Source: Clostridiaceae bacterium | GTDB lineage: Bacteria > Bacillota > Clostridia > Lachnospirales > Lachnospiraceae | Length of the DNA stretch: 64,000 bases | Direction of reading: 5' to 3' | NCBI GenBank assembly: GCA_910575585.1 | Contig: CAJTGF010000004.1 | Span: 1-64,000, forward strand | In this document: piece after piece, positions 32,524 to 40,867 of the stretch | Layout of the letters: each line of letters opens with the position of its first letter | Numbering within the stretch: position 1 is the stretch's first letter | Program-made: the position numbers and the translations under genes | The notes under the pieces: generated by a model | What the model was told of the DNA's origin: nothing | What the model saw: the letters and a program-made list of their open reading frames with translations, nothing else | Database searches by the model: none

Positions 32524-33910
32524 AAGTAAATTGTCGGTAAAAGTTTTTTTGATTACATCAATGCTTATGGTGGCTTGCTGCTCTGTAACATATTTGTGTA
32601 TAGCCCACTTTGCCCCATATATTTATTCCCATGATTTAGCGGAAGTGGAAGAATTGGCTGATATGCTATCAGAGGAATTATCTCATATTCCTAAAGAGGA
32701 AGTGCAATATTTCATTCAAGGGTATAATGATATTCTTACAAAGCAGTATGATGATGAGTTTGCTTTTCACCTGTTTCAAAACTCTGGCAATGAAATAGCC
32801 TTATCAGACTTAAATGAATTTACTGGCAATAAAATTGATGATTATAAAAGCACAGATACGACAAGAGAATATGAAATATCATTTGCGGACAGCACAGAAG
32901 CATATATTTTATTGCTTGCCAAAAACACCAATAAAGAAAGTCAAGTTGTTTTAGCACTTCAAAAGACGCTTCCTATTTTGAGTGTTGCTATTTTATTGGT
33001 ATCTGTAATTGCAGCTTTTTTCTATACTTGGTATATGACAAAGCCAATTAAAAAAATAAGCAAATTATCAAAGCAAATGGCTGATATGGATTTTAGCGGT
33101 TTATGCCCTACTAACCGTACAGACGAAATAGGGGTGCTTTCTCATAGCTTAAATGACCTATCAAAGAAACTGGCGGCTGCTCTTTCAGAGTTACAGGAAG
33201 CCAACCAAAAGTTACAAGCTGATATTGACATGGAAAGGCGGCTTGAAAAACAACGGGTAGAATTTTTTGCAGCAGCTTCCCATGAATTAAAAACGCCTAT
33301 CACCATTATCAAAGGGCAGCTTCAAGGTATGCTCTATCAAGTGGGACGCTATAAAGACCGGGAAACATATCTTGCACAGTCTTTGGAAATTACGGACACT
33401 TTGGGAAAAATGGTACAAGAGCTTTTAACAATATCCCGATTAGATACTCCGGGTTATACTTGCAAAAAAAGTAATCTTAATCTTAGCAATTTCATAATTG
33501 ACCGCATTACAGTGTTTGAAGATTTATTCATGCAAAAGGATTTGACGGTTGAACAATCCATATCCCCGGAGATTTATATTTTAGGCGATATGCAGCTACT
33601 TCAAAAAGCATTGGATAATCTTTTAGGAAATGCGGCGGCGTATTCGGGAGCCGGAAATCAAATATTGATAAAGTTATGGAAAGAAACTGAAACGACCACC
33701 CTTACGATTGAGAATACAGGCGCACATATCCCCGACGAAGCTATTTCCAAGCTGTTTGAACCATTTTATAGGGTAGACCAGTCAAGAAATAGGCAAACAG
33801 GCGGCACAGGATTAGGATTATATATTGTAAAAACGATTCTTGATTTGCATGGTGCGAAAATTGAAATTACTAATACTATTCAGGGTGTTATCGTTTCCGT
33901 ACAGTTTTAG
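32507..33910 (+). CDS. sensor histidine kinase
   Basis: 467 residues from TTG 32507. Two membrane helices (about 11-33 and 155-180) enclose an extracellular sensor of about 120 residues. Then come HAMP, the H-box AASHELKTPIT (H259), N-box DNLLGNAAAYS and G-boxes (GGTGLGLYIV). It pairs with the preceding regulator. The sensor has no recognised domain, so the signal is unknown; overall layout resembles VncS/VanS-like kinases, but no van genes are present. Confidence 0.92.
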   Translation: MIRKIKSKLSVKVFLITSMLMVACCSVTYLCIAHFAPYIYSHDLAEVEELADMLSEELSHIPKEEVQYFIQGYNDILTKQYDDEFAFHLFQNSGNEIALSDLNEFTGNKIDDYKSTDTTREYEISFADSTEAYILLLAKNTNKESQVVLALQKTLPILSVAILLVSVIAAFFYTWYMTKPIKKISKLSKQMADMDFSGLCPTNRTDEIGVLSHSLNDLSKKLAAALSELQEANQKLQADIDMERRLEKQRVEFFAAASHELKTPITIIKGQLQGMLYQVGRYKDRETYLAQSLEITDTLGKMVQELLTISRLDTPGYTCKKSNLNLSNFIIDRITVFEDLFMQKDLTVEQSISPEIYILGDMQLLQKALDNLLGNAAAYSGAGNQILIKLWKETETTTLTIENTGAHIPDEAISKLFEPFYRVDQSRNRQTGGTGLGLYIVKTILDLHGAKIEITNTIQGVIVSVQF

Positions 33911-33922
33911 CACTTATATCTC

Positions 33923-33956
33923 AAAGGCGGCGAGCTTTTTCAGCTTGCCGCCTTTT
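33923..33956 (+). terminator. terminator after the kinase
   Basis: AAAGGCGGCGAGCT (33923-33936) pairs with AGCTTGCCGCCTTT (33942-33955; one mismatch) and is followed by TTCTAT. Confidence 0.78.
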
Positions 33957-33988
33957 CTATCTCCACATAAAAAACATATTCAATTCAA

Positions 33989-34003
33989 AATAGATTCAAG
34001 TTA
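33989..34003 (+). promoter_or_regulatory. response-regulator box upstream of the lipoprotein gene
   Basis: AATAGATTCAAGTTA, a one-base variant of the box before the response-regulator gene. A -10-like TATTCT lies at 34010-34015. Typical placement for an OmpR-family activator. Confidence 0.5.
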
Positions 34004-34056
34004 GGGAAGTATTCTTTAACTGTACCCGGAAAGGGCAACAGAAAGGAGCTTCTACT

Positions 34057-35403
34057 ATGAAAAAATATTTAACAATCATTCTTGCAACCCTTTTAACCTT
34101 GAGTGTGTTTACAGGGTGTGCAGGGCGAAGTAGTTCGCCGGAACAAAGCAACGTATCAACCACCAATTCCCCTATTGCTACTTCTGAACCGGGGGAAATG
34201 CCGGACAATTCCTTTAGTAAAGAGGAATATCAAAAATTGTTGGCTCTGCAATTAGACGGTTATGAGGATATGACTATTTCAGATTATCGGAGCCATATTG
34301 CAAAATTGACAGATACAACAGAATACAGAGATTTGTTGGAAAGGTTTTGGAAAAGTCAAATCCTCTACGGGGCAAAAGATACCGACACAACAGCTTCATT
34401 CTTGTTTTATGTGCTGCCACTTGCAGGAGATGAATGGAAAACCCAAAATTTCAGTGAGGAAGTGAGGACTTCAAATTCAGCAGATAGCGCAAGGTTGGAA
34501 TATTCATTTTCCTTAACTATTTTAGACGCTGACACGCTTACTATCCGGGAATATAATACCGCCCGCTTAAATGTGATAAAGGGTATGCAGGATATATTAG
34601 GGGATAAGACAGCCCCGGAATTGCAGAATACTAATTCCATATTGGTTGACATTCAAAGCGATACGGATAATCTGATTGAACAATTAAAAACAGAAGAAAT
34701 TGAAATCTCCATTGAATACGCATATTTTCCGGCTTCCGTACAGGGCATAGATAAAGAAAACGGTCAATCGCAAGGAAACAGCGAACAGGAAACCCGCGTA
34801 TATTCCAATGGTACGGAAGAAGATTATCGTTCTCTATTCACTTTGAAAACGCCCGATTATCAGAATACGTCAATCAAGGATTTTAACACTTCTTTGTTGG
34901 CGTGGGCGAATGAAAATCGTGAAAGAATGGAAAGAATTGATGAAGATACTAAATTCAATGACTTTTCCGTTACTTTAACCGCCGAGGAACTTTCTTTTGT
35001 GAGGTTGACAGTATTTTTATCCGGCATGGAGAATGGAAAAGCGATTCAGAGCAGCTACACCGAAACAGAATTGAATCCTTACTATGGTGAATATCTGCCG
35101 GAAAAAATCACCAGTGGGAGCCTTGATGTGGCAAGGTGTAATTTATACTATCAATTTTCTTACCGCATTTCAGAAACAGTCACAGTCGGTGAACGTGACC
35201 GCCAAATTGAAAATATGATAAATGCGGTACAAACATTTTGGGGCGATATGGACGTTGAAAGTGCATTGAAAATGAGTGAAAGCGATATAGTGAAAAAACT
35301 GGAAGATATTGCAGCCACATATACCACAGACCATATAACAATCACTATTAACAAAGAGCAAATCCATTTTGAACGCATGGACGAAAGGGCATATAGAAAT
35401 TAA
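34057..35403 (+). CDS. lipoprotein controlled by the adjacent two-component system
   Basis: 448 residues from ATG 34057 (AAAGGAG upstream). Lipobox LSVFTGC gives a lipid-anchored cysteine at residue 22. Two halves appear related: SKEEYQKLLALQLDGYEDMTISDYRSHI (near 50) and TEEDYRSLFTLKTPDYQNTSIKDFNTSL (near 252), pointing to an internal duplication. No enzyme motif. It has its own regulator box, so it is probably the output, or a signal-modifying accessory protein, of the kinase system. Family not recognised. Confidence 0.72.
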   Translation: MKKYLTIILATLLTLSVFTGCAGRSSSPEQSNVSTTNSPIATSEPGEMPDNSFSKEEYQKLLALQLDGYEDMTISDYRSHIAKLTDTTEYRDLLERFWKSQILYGAKDTDTTASFLFYVLPLAGDEWKTQNFSEEVRTSNSADSARLEYSFSLTILDADTLTIREYNTARLNVIKGMQDILGDKTAPELQNTNSILVDIQSDTDNLIEQLKTEEIEISIEYAYFPASVQGIDKENGQSQGNSEQETRVYSNGTEEDYRSLFTLKTPDYQNTSIKDFNTSLLAWANENRERMERIDEDTKFNDFSVTLTAEELSFVRLTVFLSGMENGKAIQSSYTETELNPYYGEYLPEKITSGSLDVARCNLYYQFSYRISETVTVGERDRQIENMINAVQTFWGDMDVESALKMSESDIVKKLEDIAATYTTDHITITINKEQIHFERMDERAYRN

Positions 35404-35460
35404 CAGATACAGCCCCTTTTAAGGGTGACAAACAACTACACTTTTTATTATCTGCCGCAC

Positions 35461-35483
35461 GACGGCAAAAGAAAAAAAGCCGT
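35461..35483 (+). terminator. stem-loop after the lipoprotein gene
   Basis: GACGGC (35461-35466) and GCCGTC (35478-35483) around an A-rich loop; a weak terminator or processing hairpin. Confidence 0.4.
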
Positions 35484-35520
35484 CGTACAGCAGAGGTATT
35501 TACACACGCCTATTCTTACG

Positions 35521-35558
35521 CGGCGGCTTTTGAGAAATCAAAGCCGCCGTTTCTTTTT
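35521..35558 (+). terminator. strong terminator upstream of the 35.6-kb small gene
   Basis: CGGCGGCTTT (35521-35530) and AAAGCCGCCG (35540-35549) form a perfect 10-bp stem, followed by TTTCTTTTTATT. Confidence 0.8.
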
Positions 35559-35595
35559 ATTATCTACAGAAGTGACAGCCTATCCCTAAAGATAC

Positions 35596-35618
35596 GGCGG
35601 CTAAAGGAGGTAGCCGCC
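35596..35618 (+). promoter_or_regulatory. hairpin displaying the Shine-Dalgarno in its loop
   Basis: GGCGGCT (35596-35602) and AGCCGCC (35612-35618) form a perfect 7-bp stem. The 9-nt loop AAAGGAGGT is a near-ideal ribosome-binding site. The ATG follows the stem at once (35619). Such a structure could hold the site exposed or, with a competing fold, regulate initiation. Confidence 0.6.
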
Positions 35619-35729
35619 ATGCAATACAAGAGATACCGACAAGGTATGACGGTCTTTGACTTGTCAAAAAAATCCCGTCCACCACCGAGGAAAATTCTAC
35701 CCATGAATATGAACTGTCTAATCAACTGA
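35619..35729 (+). CDS. 36-aa leader gene, frameshifted or with programmed slip into the sigma gene
   Basis: ATG 35619 gives MQYKRYRQGMTVFDLSKKSR... and stops at 35727-35729. Codons 16-18 contain A-AAA-AAA (35666-35672), a classical -1 slip heptamer in the correct phase. In the -1 frame the reading continues KIPSTTEENSTHEYELSNQL... with no stop into the sigma-factor start at 35918 and on to its end. Either a one-base deletion has broken a small gene, or slippage makes an extended fusion. The product is not recognised. Confidence 0.45.
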   Translation: MQYKRYRQGMTVFDLSKKSRPPPRKILPMNMNCLIN

Positions 35730-35917
35730 ATACAGCTTACAATTCCAATACGCCTGTCTGCGTTTTTTGCAGACGGGCGTATTGTTTTTCCCCGAAAAAT
35801 ATTTTCAAAAATCTTGTAAAATCTCAATCATTTTTGGCTTGCGTGGTTTTGAGGGTTTACGAAAGGGGACATCAGAAAAAATCACCCGCTTTCGCGGCTG
35901 CGAAAGGAGGTGAGAAC

Positions 35918-36367
35918 ATGAATGAACCAATTCGTACCCAATGGGAAATCCGTTGTGCTTTTAATGGCTTTTGCAAACAGGCATTGAAGCGTGAAGCAAT
36001 GAACGCCCACAGGGACACAAAGCGGCAGCAATCACGGGAAGTAACATTCTCCGACCTGTCACCGCAGGAAGAAAACCAGCTTTATACCTACGACAAGTAT
36101 TTTGCAGATGATGAAGCTGAACAGTCTTTCTTTATCGCAGGAAAAGAGATAACCGCTAAGCTGCTTGCCGAAGCCCTGCGGAGCTTGCCGGAAGAAAAAC
36201 GGGAAGCTGTCCTGCTGTATTATTTTTTCGATATGAACGAGAGCGAGATCGCAAAGCTCTGCAAGATTTCACGATCAGCAGTACAGTACCGCCGGACAAG
36301 CTCTTTCGAGCTATTAAAACGCTATTTGGAGGAACACGCCTATGACTGCACCGATTGGGAACAATGA
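35918..36367 (+). CDS. sigma-70-like factor of the ICE
   Basis: 149 residues from ATG 35918 (AAAGGAGGT at 35902-35911). Region 4 is clear: LPEEKREAVLLYYFFDMNESEIAKLCKISRSAVQYRRTSSFELLKR (about 92-137). It is the paralogue of the nested-element factor (4190-4633) and overlaps the next gene by 26 nt. It probably activates ICE promoters such as those for xis/int or transfer. Confidence 0.82.
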   Translation: MNEPIRTQWEIRCAFNGFCKQALKREAMNAHRDTKRQQSREVTFSDLSPQEENQLYTYDKYFADDEAEQSFFIAGKEITAKLLAEALRSLPEEKREAVLLYYFFDMNESEIAKLCKISRSAVQYRRTSSFELLKRYLEEHAYDCTDWEQ

Positions 36368-36593
36368 AAATGCTGAACGCGGCTTATTACCCTACCCGGT
36401 AATCATAGCCGCAACAAAAGGCGACCCGGAAGCTATGGCGATTGTCGTCAAGCACTACGAAAGCTACATAGCGTCCCTGTCTATGCGCAAGCTCTACGAC
36501 GAGCGGGGAAATGTATATTGGGGCATAGACGAGGACATACGCGACCGTTTACGGTCACGGCTTATGCGGGCTGTCCTTTCATTCGAGGTTTAA
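36342..36593 (+). CDS. Orf8-like helix-turn-helix protein of the ICE
   Basis: 83 residues from ATG 36342. The core LLPYPVIIAATKGDPEAMAIVVKHYESYIASLS is shared with Tn916 Orf8-type proteins and with 4620-4844 here. It is translationally coupled to the sigma gene, with a likely regulatory role. Confidence 0.78.
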   Translation: MTAPIGNNENAERGLLPYPVIIAATKGDPEAMAIVVKHYESYIASLSMRKLYDERGNVYWGIDEDIRDRLRSRLMRAVLSFEV

Positions 36594-37035
36594 GCTGATT
36601 TAGGACAGGCAGCGAACCCCTTTCCGCTGTTCTGTCCCCGGCAGAACCTTTCCAGCACCTTGACAAAGAAAGCGGCGCAAGATAACGGCGGCGCAGCATA
36701 GGGCAGATCGGATACGTCCCTTTTGCGCCGAGCCATACGGCGGGTGCGCCATGACACTATCCCGGCGGGGTTTTCTTTCCCTGCCGGGACAGCCGAGCGA
36801 CCAACACCGCGCCGGGGAGCAAGTTTAGCAGCTTGCGGGCGACGACAGCGCAGAATATATAATGATACTCCCTTACCGCCACAGTCCGAGCGTTCAAAGC
36901 GTCGCAGGCAATGGGTAAGGCTGCATGAGAACCATGCAGGGGTGAAACTCCCGTGAGGTTACGCTATTAACCGTCCGATCACAGCCCCTTTTTCACCATT
37001 AACCTTTTACCCATTTTGAAAGGGGGATTTATAGA
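36594..37035 (+). other. structured non-coding leader ahead of xis
   Basis: About 440 bases with no credible gene. A GC-rich stem CCCGGC/GCCGGG (36763-36788) is followed later by an AT-rich TATAAT (36858-36863). Near the 3' end are two tight stems, CTGCATG/CATGCAG (36922-36940) and GGGG-TGAAA-CTCCC. The arrangement resembles an RNA leader or attenuator controlling xis-int. No known RNA family recognised. Confidence 0.4.
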
Positions 37036-37239
37036 ATGAACAATGCTGATGTGCCTATTTGGGAAAAGTACACGCTTACCATTGAGGAAGCGTCAAAATA
37101 TTTCCGCATTGGAGAAAACAAGCTGCGGAAACTTGCAGAGGAAAACCCCACGGCGGGCTGGGTAATCTTGAACGGCAACCGTATTCAGATCAAGAGGAAA
37201 CAGTTTGAAAAAATCATTGACACACTGGACGCAATTTAG
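37036..37239 (+). CDS. xis: Tn916-type excisionase
   Basis: 67 residues, exactly the Tn916 Xis length. The winged HTH ([47 protein letters not shown]) fits the family. It bends the element ends and directs the neighbouring integrase towards excision. It has an AAAGGGGG site and lies 90 bp before int. Confidence 0.93.
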   Translation: MNNADVPIWEKYTLTIEEASKYFRIGENKLRKLAEENPTAGWVILNGNRIQIKRKQFEKIIDTLDAI

Positions 37240-37250
37240 CGAAAAAGATA

Positions 37251-37279
37251 GTGAAAAGGAGCCTTGAATGTGCTATAAT
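37251..37279 (+). promoter_or_regulatory. promoter of int
   Basis: GTGAAA (37251-37256), 17-bp spacer, TATAAT (37274-37279), between xis and int. Confidence 0.6.
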
Positions 37280-37328
37280 AAATGTAGGCATATCAAGGCT
37301 CTTTCCGACACGGAAAGGAGCAAAAACA

Positions 37329-38525
37329 ATGTCGGAGAAAAGACGTGATAATAGAAACCGCATTTTGCGTTCGGGAGAGAGCCAGAGAAAAGACGGGAGA
37401 TATGCTTACAAATATACCGATACTTTTGGTAAAGTGCAATTTGTCTATGCGTGGAAGTTAGTGCCTACGGACAAGACCCCAGCCGGGAAGCGTGACGACA
37501 TATCCCTTAGAGAAAAGGAAAAAGAGATACAGAAAGACCTTGACGACGGGATAGACACAATCGGAAAGAAAATGACCGTCTGCGAGCTTTACGCGAAGCA
37601 GAACCGCCACCGGGGAAATGTAAGGCACAACACCACAAAGGGGCGTGAACGGCTGATGAAGCTGCTGGAAGCGGATAAACTTGGTTCCTGCCCCATTGAC
37701 AGTGTGAAGCTGTCCGACGCGAAAGAATGGGCGTTGCGCATGAAAGAAAAGGGACTATCCTACAAGACCATAAGCAACGACAAGCGTTCTCTGAAAGCTG
37801 CTTTTTACACAGCGATACAGGACGACTGTATAAGGAAAAACCCCTTTGACTTCCAGCTAAACACCGTGATCGAGGACGACACAGAGCCGAAAGTACCCCT
37901 CACAGGAGAACAGGAAGAAAGCCTTTTATCCTTTATGCAAAGTGATAGCGTCTATCAGAAATACCGTGACGAAGTTATCATACTGCTGGGGACAGGGCTT
38001 AGGATTTCCGAACTCTGCGGGCTGACTGAAACCGACCTTGACTTTGAAAACCGGGTAATCAATGTAGACCACCAGCTTTTACGGAGCGCGGAAACAGGCT
38101 ACTACATAGAGAAGCCCAAAACACAAAGCGGTATCAGACAAATTCCAATGAGTGAAAAAGTGTATGAAGCGTTGGGGCGCGTGTTGGAGAACCGCAAGGG
38201 AGCGAAGAAAATCACCATTGACGGTTACAGCAATTTCCTTTTTCTCAACCGGGACGGCTGCCCGAAAACGAATGTGAACTATGCGACCATGTTCCGGGGG
38301 CTTGCGAAAAAGTACAACAAGTGCCATGAGGAAGCCTTACCCAAAGTAATGACACCCCACACCCTGCGCCATACGTTCTGCACCAACTTAGCTAATGCGG
38401 GCATGAACCCGAAAGCGTTACAGTATATCATGGGACATTCCAACATCACCATGACGCTGAACTATTACGCACACGCAACATTCGCTTCCGCAAGAGCTGA
38501 AATGGAAAGGCTGATCGCAGCATAG
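37329..38525 (+). CDS. int: Tn916-type tyrosine recombinase (integrase)
   Basis: 398 residues from ATG 37329 (GGAAAGGAG upstream). N-terminal arm-binding domain (MSEKRRDNRNRILRSGESQR), then a catalytic domain with R225 (GTGLRISELCGL), H344 and R347 (HTLRHTF) and Y379 (LNYY). These positions agree with Tn916 Int as I know it. It integrates and excises the ICE with Xis at AT-rich sites. It is the last ICE gene. Confidence 0.95.
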   Translation: MSEKRRDNRNRILRSGESQRKDGRYAYKYTDTFGKVQFVYAWKLVPTDKTPAGKRDDISLREKEKEIQKDLDDGIDTIGKKMTVCELYAKQNRHRGNVRHNTTKGRERLMKLLEADKLGSCPIDSVKLSDAKEWALRMKEKGLSYKTISNDKRSLKAAFYTAIQDDCIRKNPFDFQLNTVIEDDTEPKVPLTGEQEESLLSFMQSDSVYQKYRDEVIILLGTGLRISELCGLTETDLDFENRVINVDHQLLRSAETGYYIEKPKTQSGIRQIPMSEKVYEALGRVLENRKGAKKITIDGYSNFLFLNRDGCPKTNVNYATMFRGLAKKYNKCHEEALPKVMTPHTLRHTFCTNLANAGMNPKALQYIMGHSNITMTLNYYAHATFASARAEMERLIAA

Positions 38526-38590
38526 CAGCAGACGGATTTACTACTTCTTTTACTACCATTGAGAGGGAAAACCTAAGAAGTTTTAAGGGT

Positions 38591-38710
38591 ATATAAGAAC
38601 TTCTCCCCATATCTAAAATGCCGGGAAAGCCCGAAAATACGGGCTATACCGACATATAAGAACTTCTAAAGAGATAATCTAAATTCACCATAAATTTTGT
38701 TATACAAGTA
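38591..38710 (+). other. right end of the ICE (attR region) with direct repeats
   Basis: ATATAAGAACTTCT occurs at 38591-38604 and 38654-38667, like integrase or excisionase arm sites near a Tn916-type end. Transposase-like coding sequence begins on the other strand at 38710, so the junction lies between 38668 and 38710, in AATCTAAATTCACC and the AT-rich bases after it. Confidence 0.6.
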
Positions 38711-38973
38711 AACTGATAGTCTGTCCGAAAGCCACATACTTCGTGCAGGGCATCCGTGATCCGTTCTCTCTTATATAAGGGCATGTACCCCTGCCCTTCG
38801 ATATCTGCAAAATTCATCCCCTTTAAGGTACTGAGGATTTCCTCGCAGGTATACGCTCCTTCCAGCTTTAACTCCAAAAGGCGGTAAACCAATAGCGCCA
38901 GGAAACAAATAAGAAAGTGGGCAGTAATTCGATTTTCTAAGCGTACAAAGGTTGGCCTTGCCTCAAACTCAGA
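38710..38973 (-). pseudogene. IS1634-like transposase, C-terminal fragment
   Basis: The minus strand encodes EFEARPTFVRLENRITAHFL through HEVCGFRTDYQF, the C-terminal part of an IS4/IS1634-type transposase. A stop lies just before it at the 5' side and the ICE end replaces its 3' end, so no start and no catalytic DDE core remain. The ICE appears to have inserted in, or next to, this remnant. Confidence 0.7.
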
Positions 38974-39382
38974 TTATATCATATATCGCTAAATATTGCT
39001 ATATAATAAAACAGAAATTTTGACAAAAAAAGTACAGGCTTTATAGGGCCTGTGGAGGGTTTTTTAATTTTCAAACTGTCAAACACCCGGGCTTGGGAAC
39101 TTCACGGATTCAGGTTTTGCTGAAAGGATTTTCAAACACGCTCTAGCGATTGAAAAAGGAAATTGTGTAAATTTGCTTTTATGAAGTGCAAAAGTGTGGT
39201 ATAATTTTACAGGAACATATTTGGAACCCCAGGACTAATAGAAACAGAAAATGATAAAATTTTTGGAAAATGATTCGCATTTCGTCATAAAAAATTAATA
39301 GTAAAACCGTGGCAGGTAGTGTATAATGGGTGACATGATAAAATAGGCTGAGATAAGTTCGGGATTGCACGGAGGAAAAAAG
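38974..39382 (+). other. AT-rich intergenic region upstream of the SH3 lipoprotein gene
   Basis: It holds a stem ACAGGC/GCCTGT (39034-39053) with T6 shortly after, the repeated motif ATTTTCAAACACGCTCTAG (39128-39146), and two TATAAT boxes (39200-39205, extended TGG-TATAAT; 39322-39327) that may drive the next gene. No gene seen. Confidence 0.45.
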
Positions 39383-40396
39383 ATGAGGAAAAAATGGTTG
39401 ATTTTCGTAGCGGCGATGACAATATTGAGCATTACGGCCTGCGGCAGCGGTGATGGGATCGTGATCAATGGCACTACTGCGGCAGAGGAAGCGGAAAGCG
39501 ACCAGTTAGAGGAGGAGGGAAGCGTGGCAGAAGCGGAGACCACGTCCGGAACCAGGATAGAGATCATCACAGGGGATACCACTGCGGTGTTTTCCACGGA
39601 GGAGACGGCGGCTGTGTCCACAGAAGCATGGACCGAAGCTGAGCAGACCCAGCCTGCGACTACGGCTGCGCCCCAGACTACCAGCGCTGCTAAGGCGGCT
39701 GCGGAGACCACGGCAGCTAAAAAGTATAAAGTGACGGATGTTAAAAAGACCATGTACGCCACGGCGTCGGTCCGCGTGCGGGCCAACTATTCCACCAGCT
39801 CCGACGTGGTGGCGGCATTGGCGGACGGGGAGAAGGTGGATGTGACGGGCCAGGCGGAAAACGGCTGGATGCGTGTCAGCTATAAAGGCAACGTAGGCTA
39901 TGTGTCGGGGAGTTATCTGTCCGAGACGCCACCCGCCACCAAGAGCAGCGCTGCTAATTCCGCCAACCAGGGCAGCAGCCAGACAAAGCCGGCCACCGGC
40001 AATCAGTCGAAGCCGTCCACCACTACCGGGACCGGAACGACTCCAGGCGGCACCACAGGCCCCACAGCAGGCAATAACTCCGGAGGCGCCACAGGGCCTT
40101 CTGCCGGCGGAAATTCCGGCCAGAGTACAAGCCCAGGCGGCACCACAGGCCCTTCGGCGGGAAATAATTCCGGCACTGCCAACCCTGGCGGAGGCTCTTC
40201 TTCCGGCGGAAGTTCCGTGTCAGGCACGGTGACCTCCTTGGATCCTTCGGGGGTTACCATCCAGTCCAGCAGCGGAACCTCCTATCAGTTTGTGTGGGGG
40301 AACAATGCTCCGGATCTGGTCACCGGCGACCAGGTGCATATCTCCTATGAGACCACAAGTTCAGGGGAGAAGAAGATAACCAGCGTTTCAAAATAA
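39383..40396 (+). CDS. SH3-domain lipoprotein
   Basis: 337 residues from ATG 39383 (GGAGG at 39371-39375). Lipobox LSITAC anchors the protein at Cys20. An Ala/Glu/Thr-rich stalk leads to a bacterial SH3 domain (ASVRVRANYSTSSDVVAALADGEKVDVTGQAENGWMRVSYKGNVGYVSGSYL, about 125-180), then a Gly/Ser/Pro/Thr linker with repeats of TTGPSAGNNSG type, and a small C-terminal beta domain (SGTVTSLDPSGVTIQSSSG). It probably binds the cell wall. Confidence 0.8.
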   Translation: MRKKWLIFVAAMTILSITACGSGDGIVINGTTAAEEAESDQLEEEGSVAEAETTSGTRIEIITGDTTAVFSTEETAAVSTEAWTEAEQTQPATTAAPQTTSAAKAAAETTAAKKYKVTDVKKTMYATASVRVRANYSTSSDVVAALADGEKVDVTGQAENGWMRVSYKGNVGYVSGSYLSETPPATKSSAANSANQGSSQTKPATGNQSKPSTTTGTGTTPGGTTGPTAGNNSGGATGPSAGGNSGQSTSPGGTTGPSAGNNSGTANPGGGSSSGGSSVSGTVTSLDPSGVTIQSSSGTSYQFVWGNNAPDLVTGDQVHISYETTSSGEKKITSVSK

Positions 40397-40429
40397 GAGA
40401 TGCGAAATGAAAAAGTGAGGTGTTTAAGG

Positions 40430-40765
40430 ATGAAGATTATTTATGCGATCGTAAGTTCTGATGACGGCAACCGGGTCACGGAGGTACTCAATGAACACCA
40501 GTACATGGTGACAAAGCTGGCAACCACAGGAGGCTTCCTGAAAAAGGGAAACTGCACTCTGATGATCGGTACGGAGGCGGAGAAGGTGGATCATGCCATT
40601 GAGCTGATCAAGGATACTTGCGGTAAACGGCAGAAGATTACGTGTAGTGTCCCGGCTCCCAACATTTCATCCATTTCCGCAGGCTACATGATGATGCCAA
40701 TGACCGTGGAGCTGGGAGGAGCAACCATCTTTGTGACGGATGTGGAGCGTTTTGAGAAGATATAG
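40430..40765 (+). CDS. darA: cyclic-di-AMP receptor, PII-like (DarA/PstA)
   Basis: 111 residues from ATG 40430. The sequence MKIIYAIVSSDDGNRVTEVLNEHQYMVTKLATTGGFLKKGNCTLMIG is characteristic of the PII-like c-di-AMP receptor, trimeric and cytosolic. Length is exactly that of the family. It follows the SH3 lipoprotein by 33 bases and is probably co-transcribed with it; a terminator follows. Confidence 0.9.
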   Translation: MKIIYAIVSSDDGNRVTEVLNEHQYMVTKLATTGGFLKKGNCTLMIGTEAEKVDHAIELIKDTCGKRQKITCSVPAPNISSISAGYMMMPMTVELGGATIFVTDVERFEKI

Positions 40766-40802
40766 ACAAAGGCAGACGGCGGATAGCCGGAGGTAACGAA
40801 TA

Positions 40803-40850
40803 AAAAATGCTGTGCAGAAGCTTTTTAACTGCATAGCATTTTTATTTTTT
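40803..40850 (+). terminator. terminator after the c-di-AMP receptor gene
   Basis: AATGCTGTGCAG (40806-40817) pairs with CTGCATAGCATT (40829-40840), followed by TTTATTTTTT. Confidence 0.8.
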
Positions 40851-40867
40851 GGCAGTTGTCATATAAG

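Larger units (their letters stand above)
1..38700 (+). mobile_element. Tn1549/Tn916-like integrative conjugative element, right part
   Basis: The span carries a type IV secretion backbone (VirD4, Maff2, VirB6, PrgI, VirB4, CHAP hydrolase), topoisomerase III, ArdA/ArdC-like protein, relaxase with MobC, and a terminal Tn916-type xis-int pair. Gene order is that of the Tn1549/CTn family as I know it. The left end is outside the window. The right end falls between about 38668 and 38710, after two 14-bp direct repeats and before transposase-like sequence. A second element (about 1573-11710) is inserted in it. AT-rich cargo (31.8-35.4 kb) contrasts with the GC-rich backbone. Confidence 0.9.

Noticed and set aside
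31852-33910. Vancomycin-resistance (van) operon
   Set aside because: The regulator and kinase resemble VanRS/VncRS generally, but no ligase, dehydrogenase or dipeptidase genes follow.
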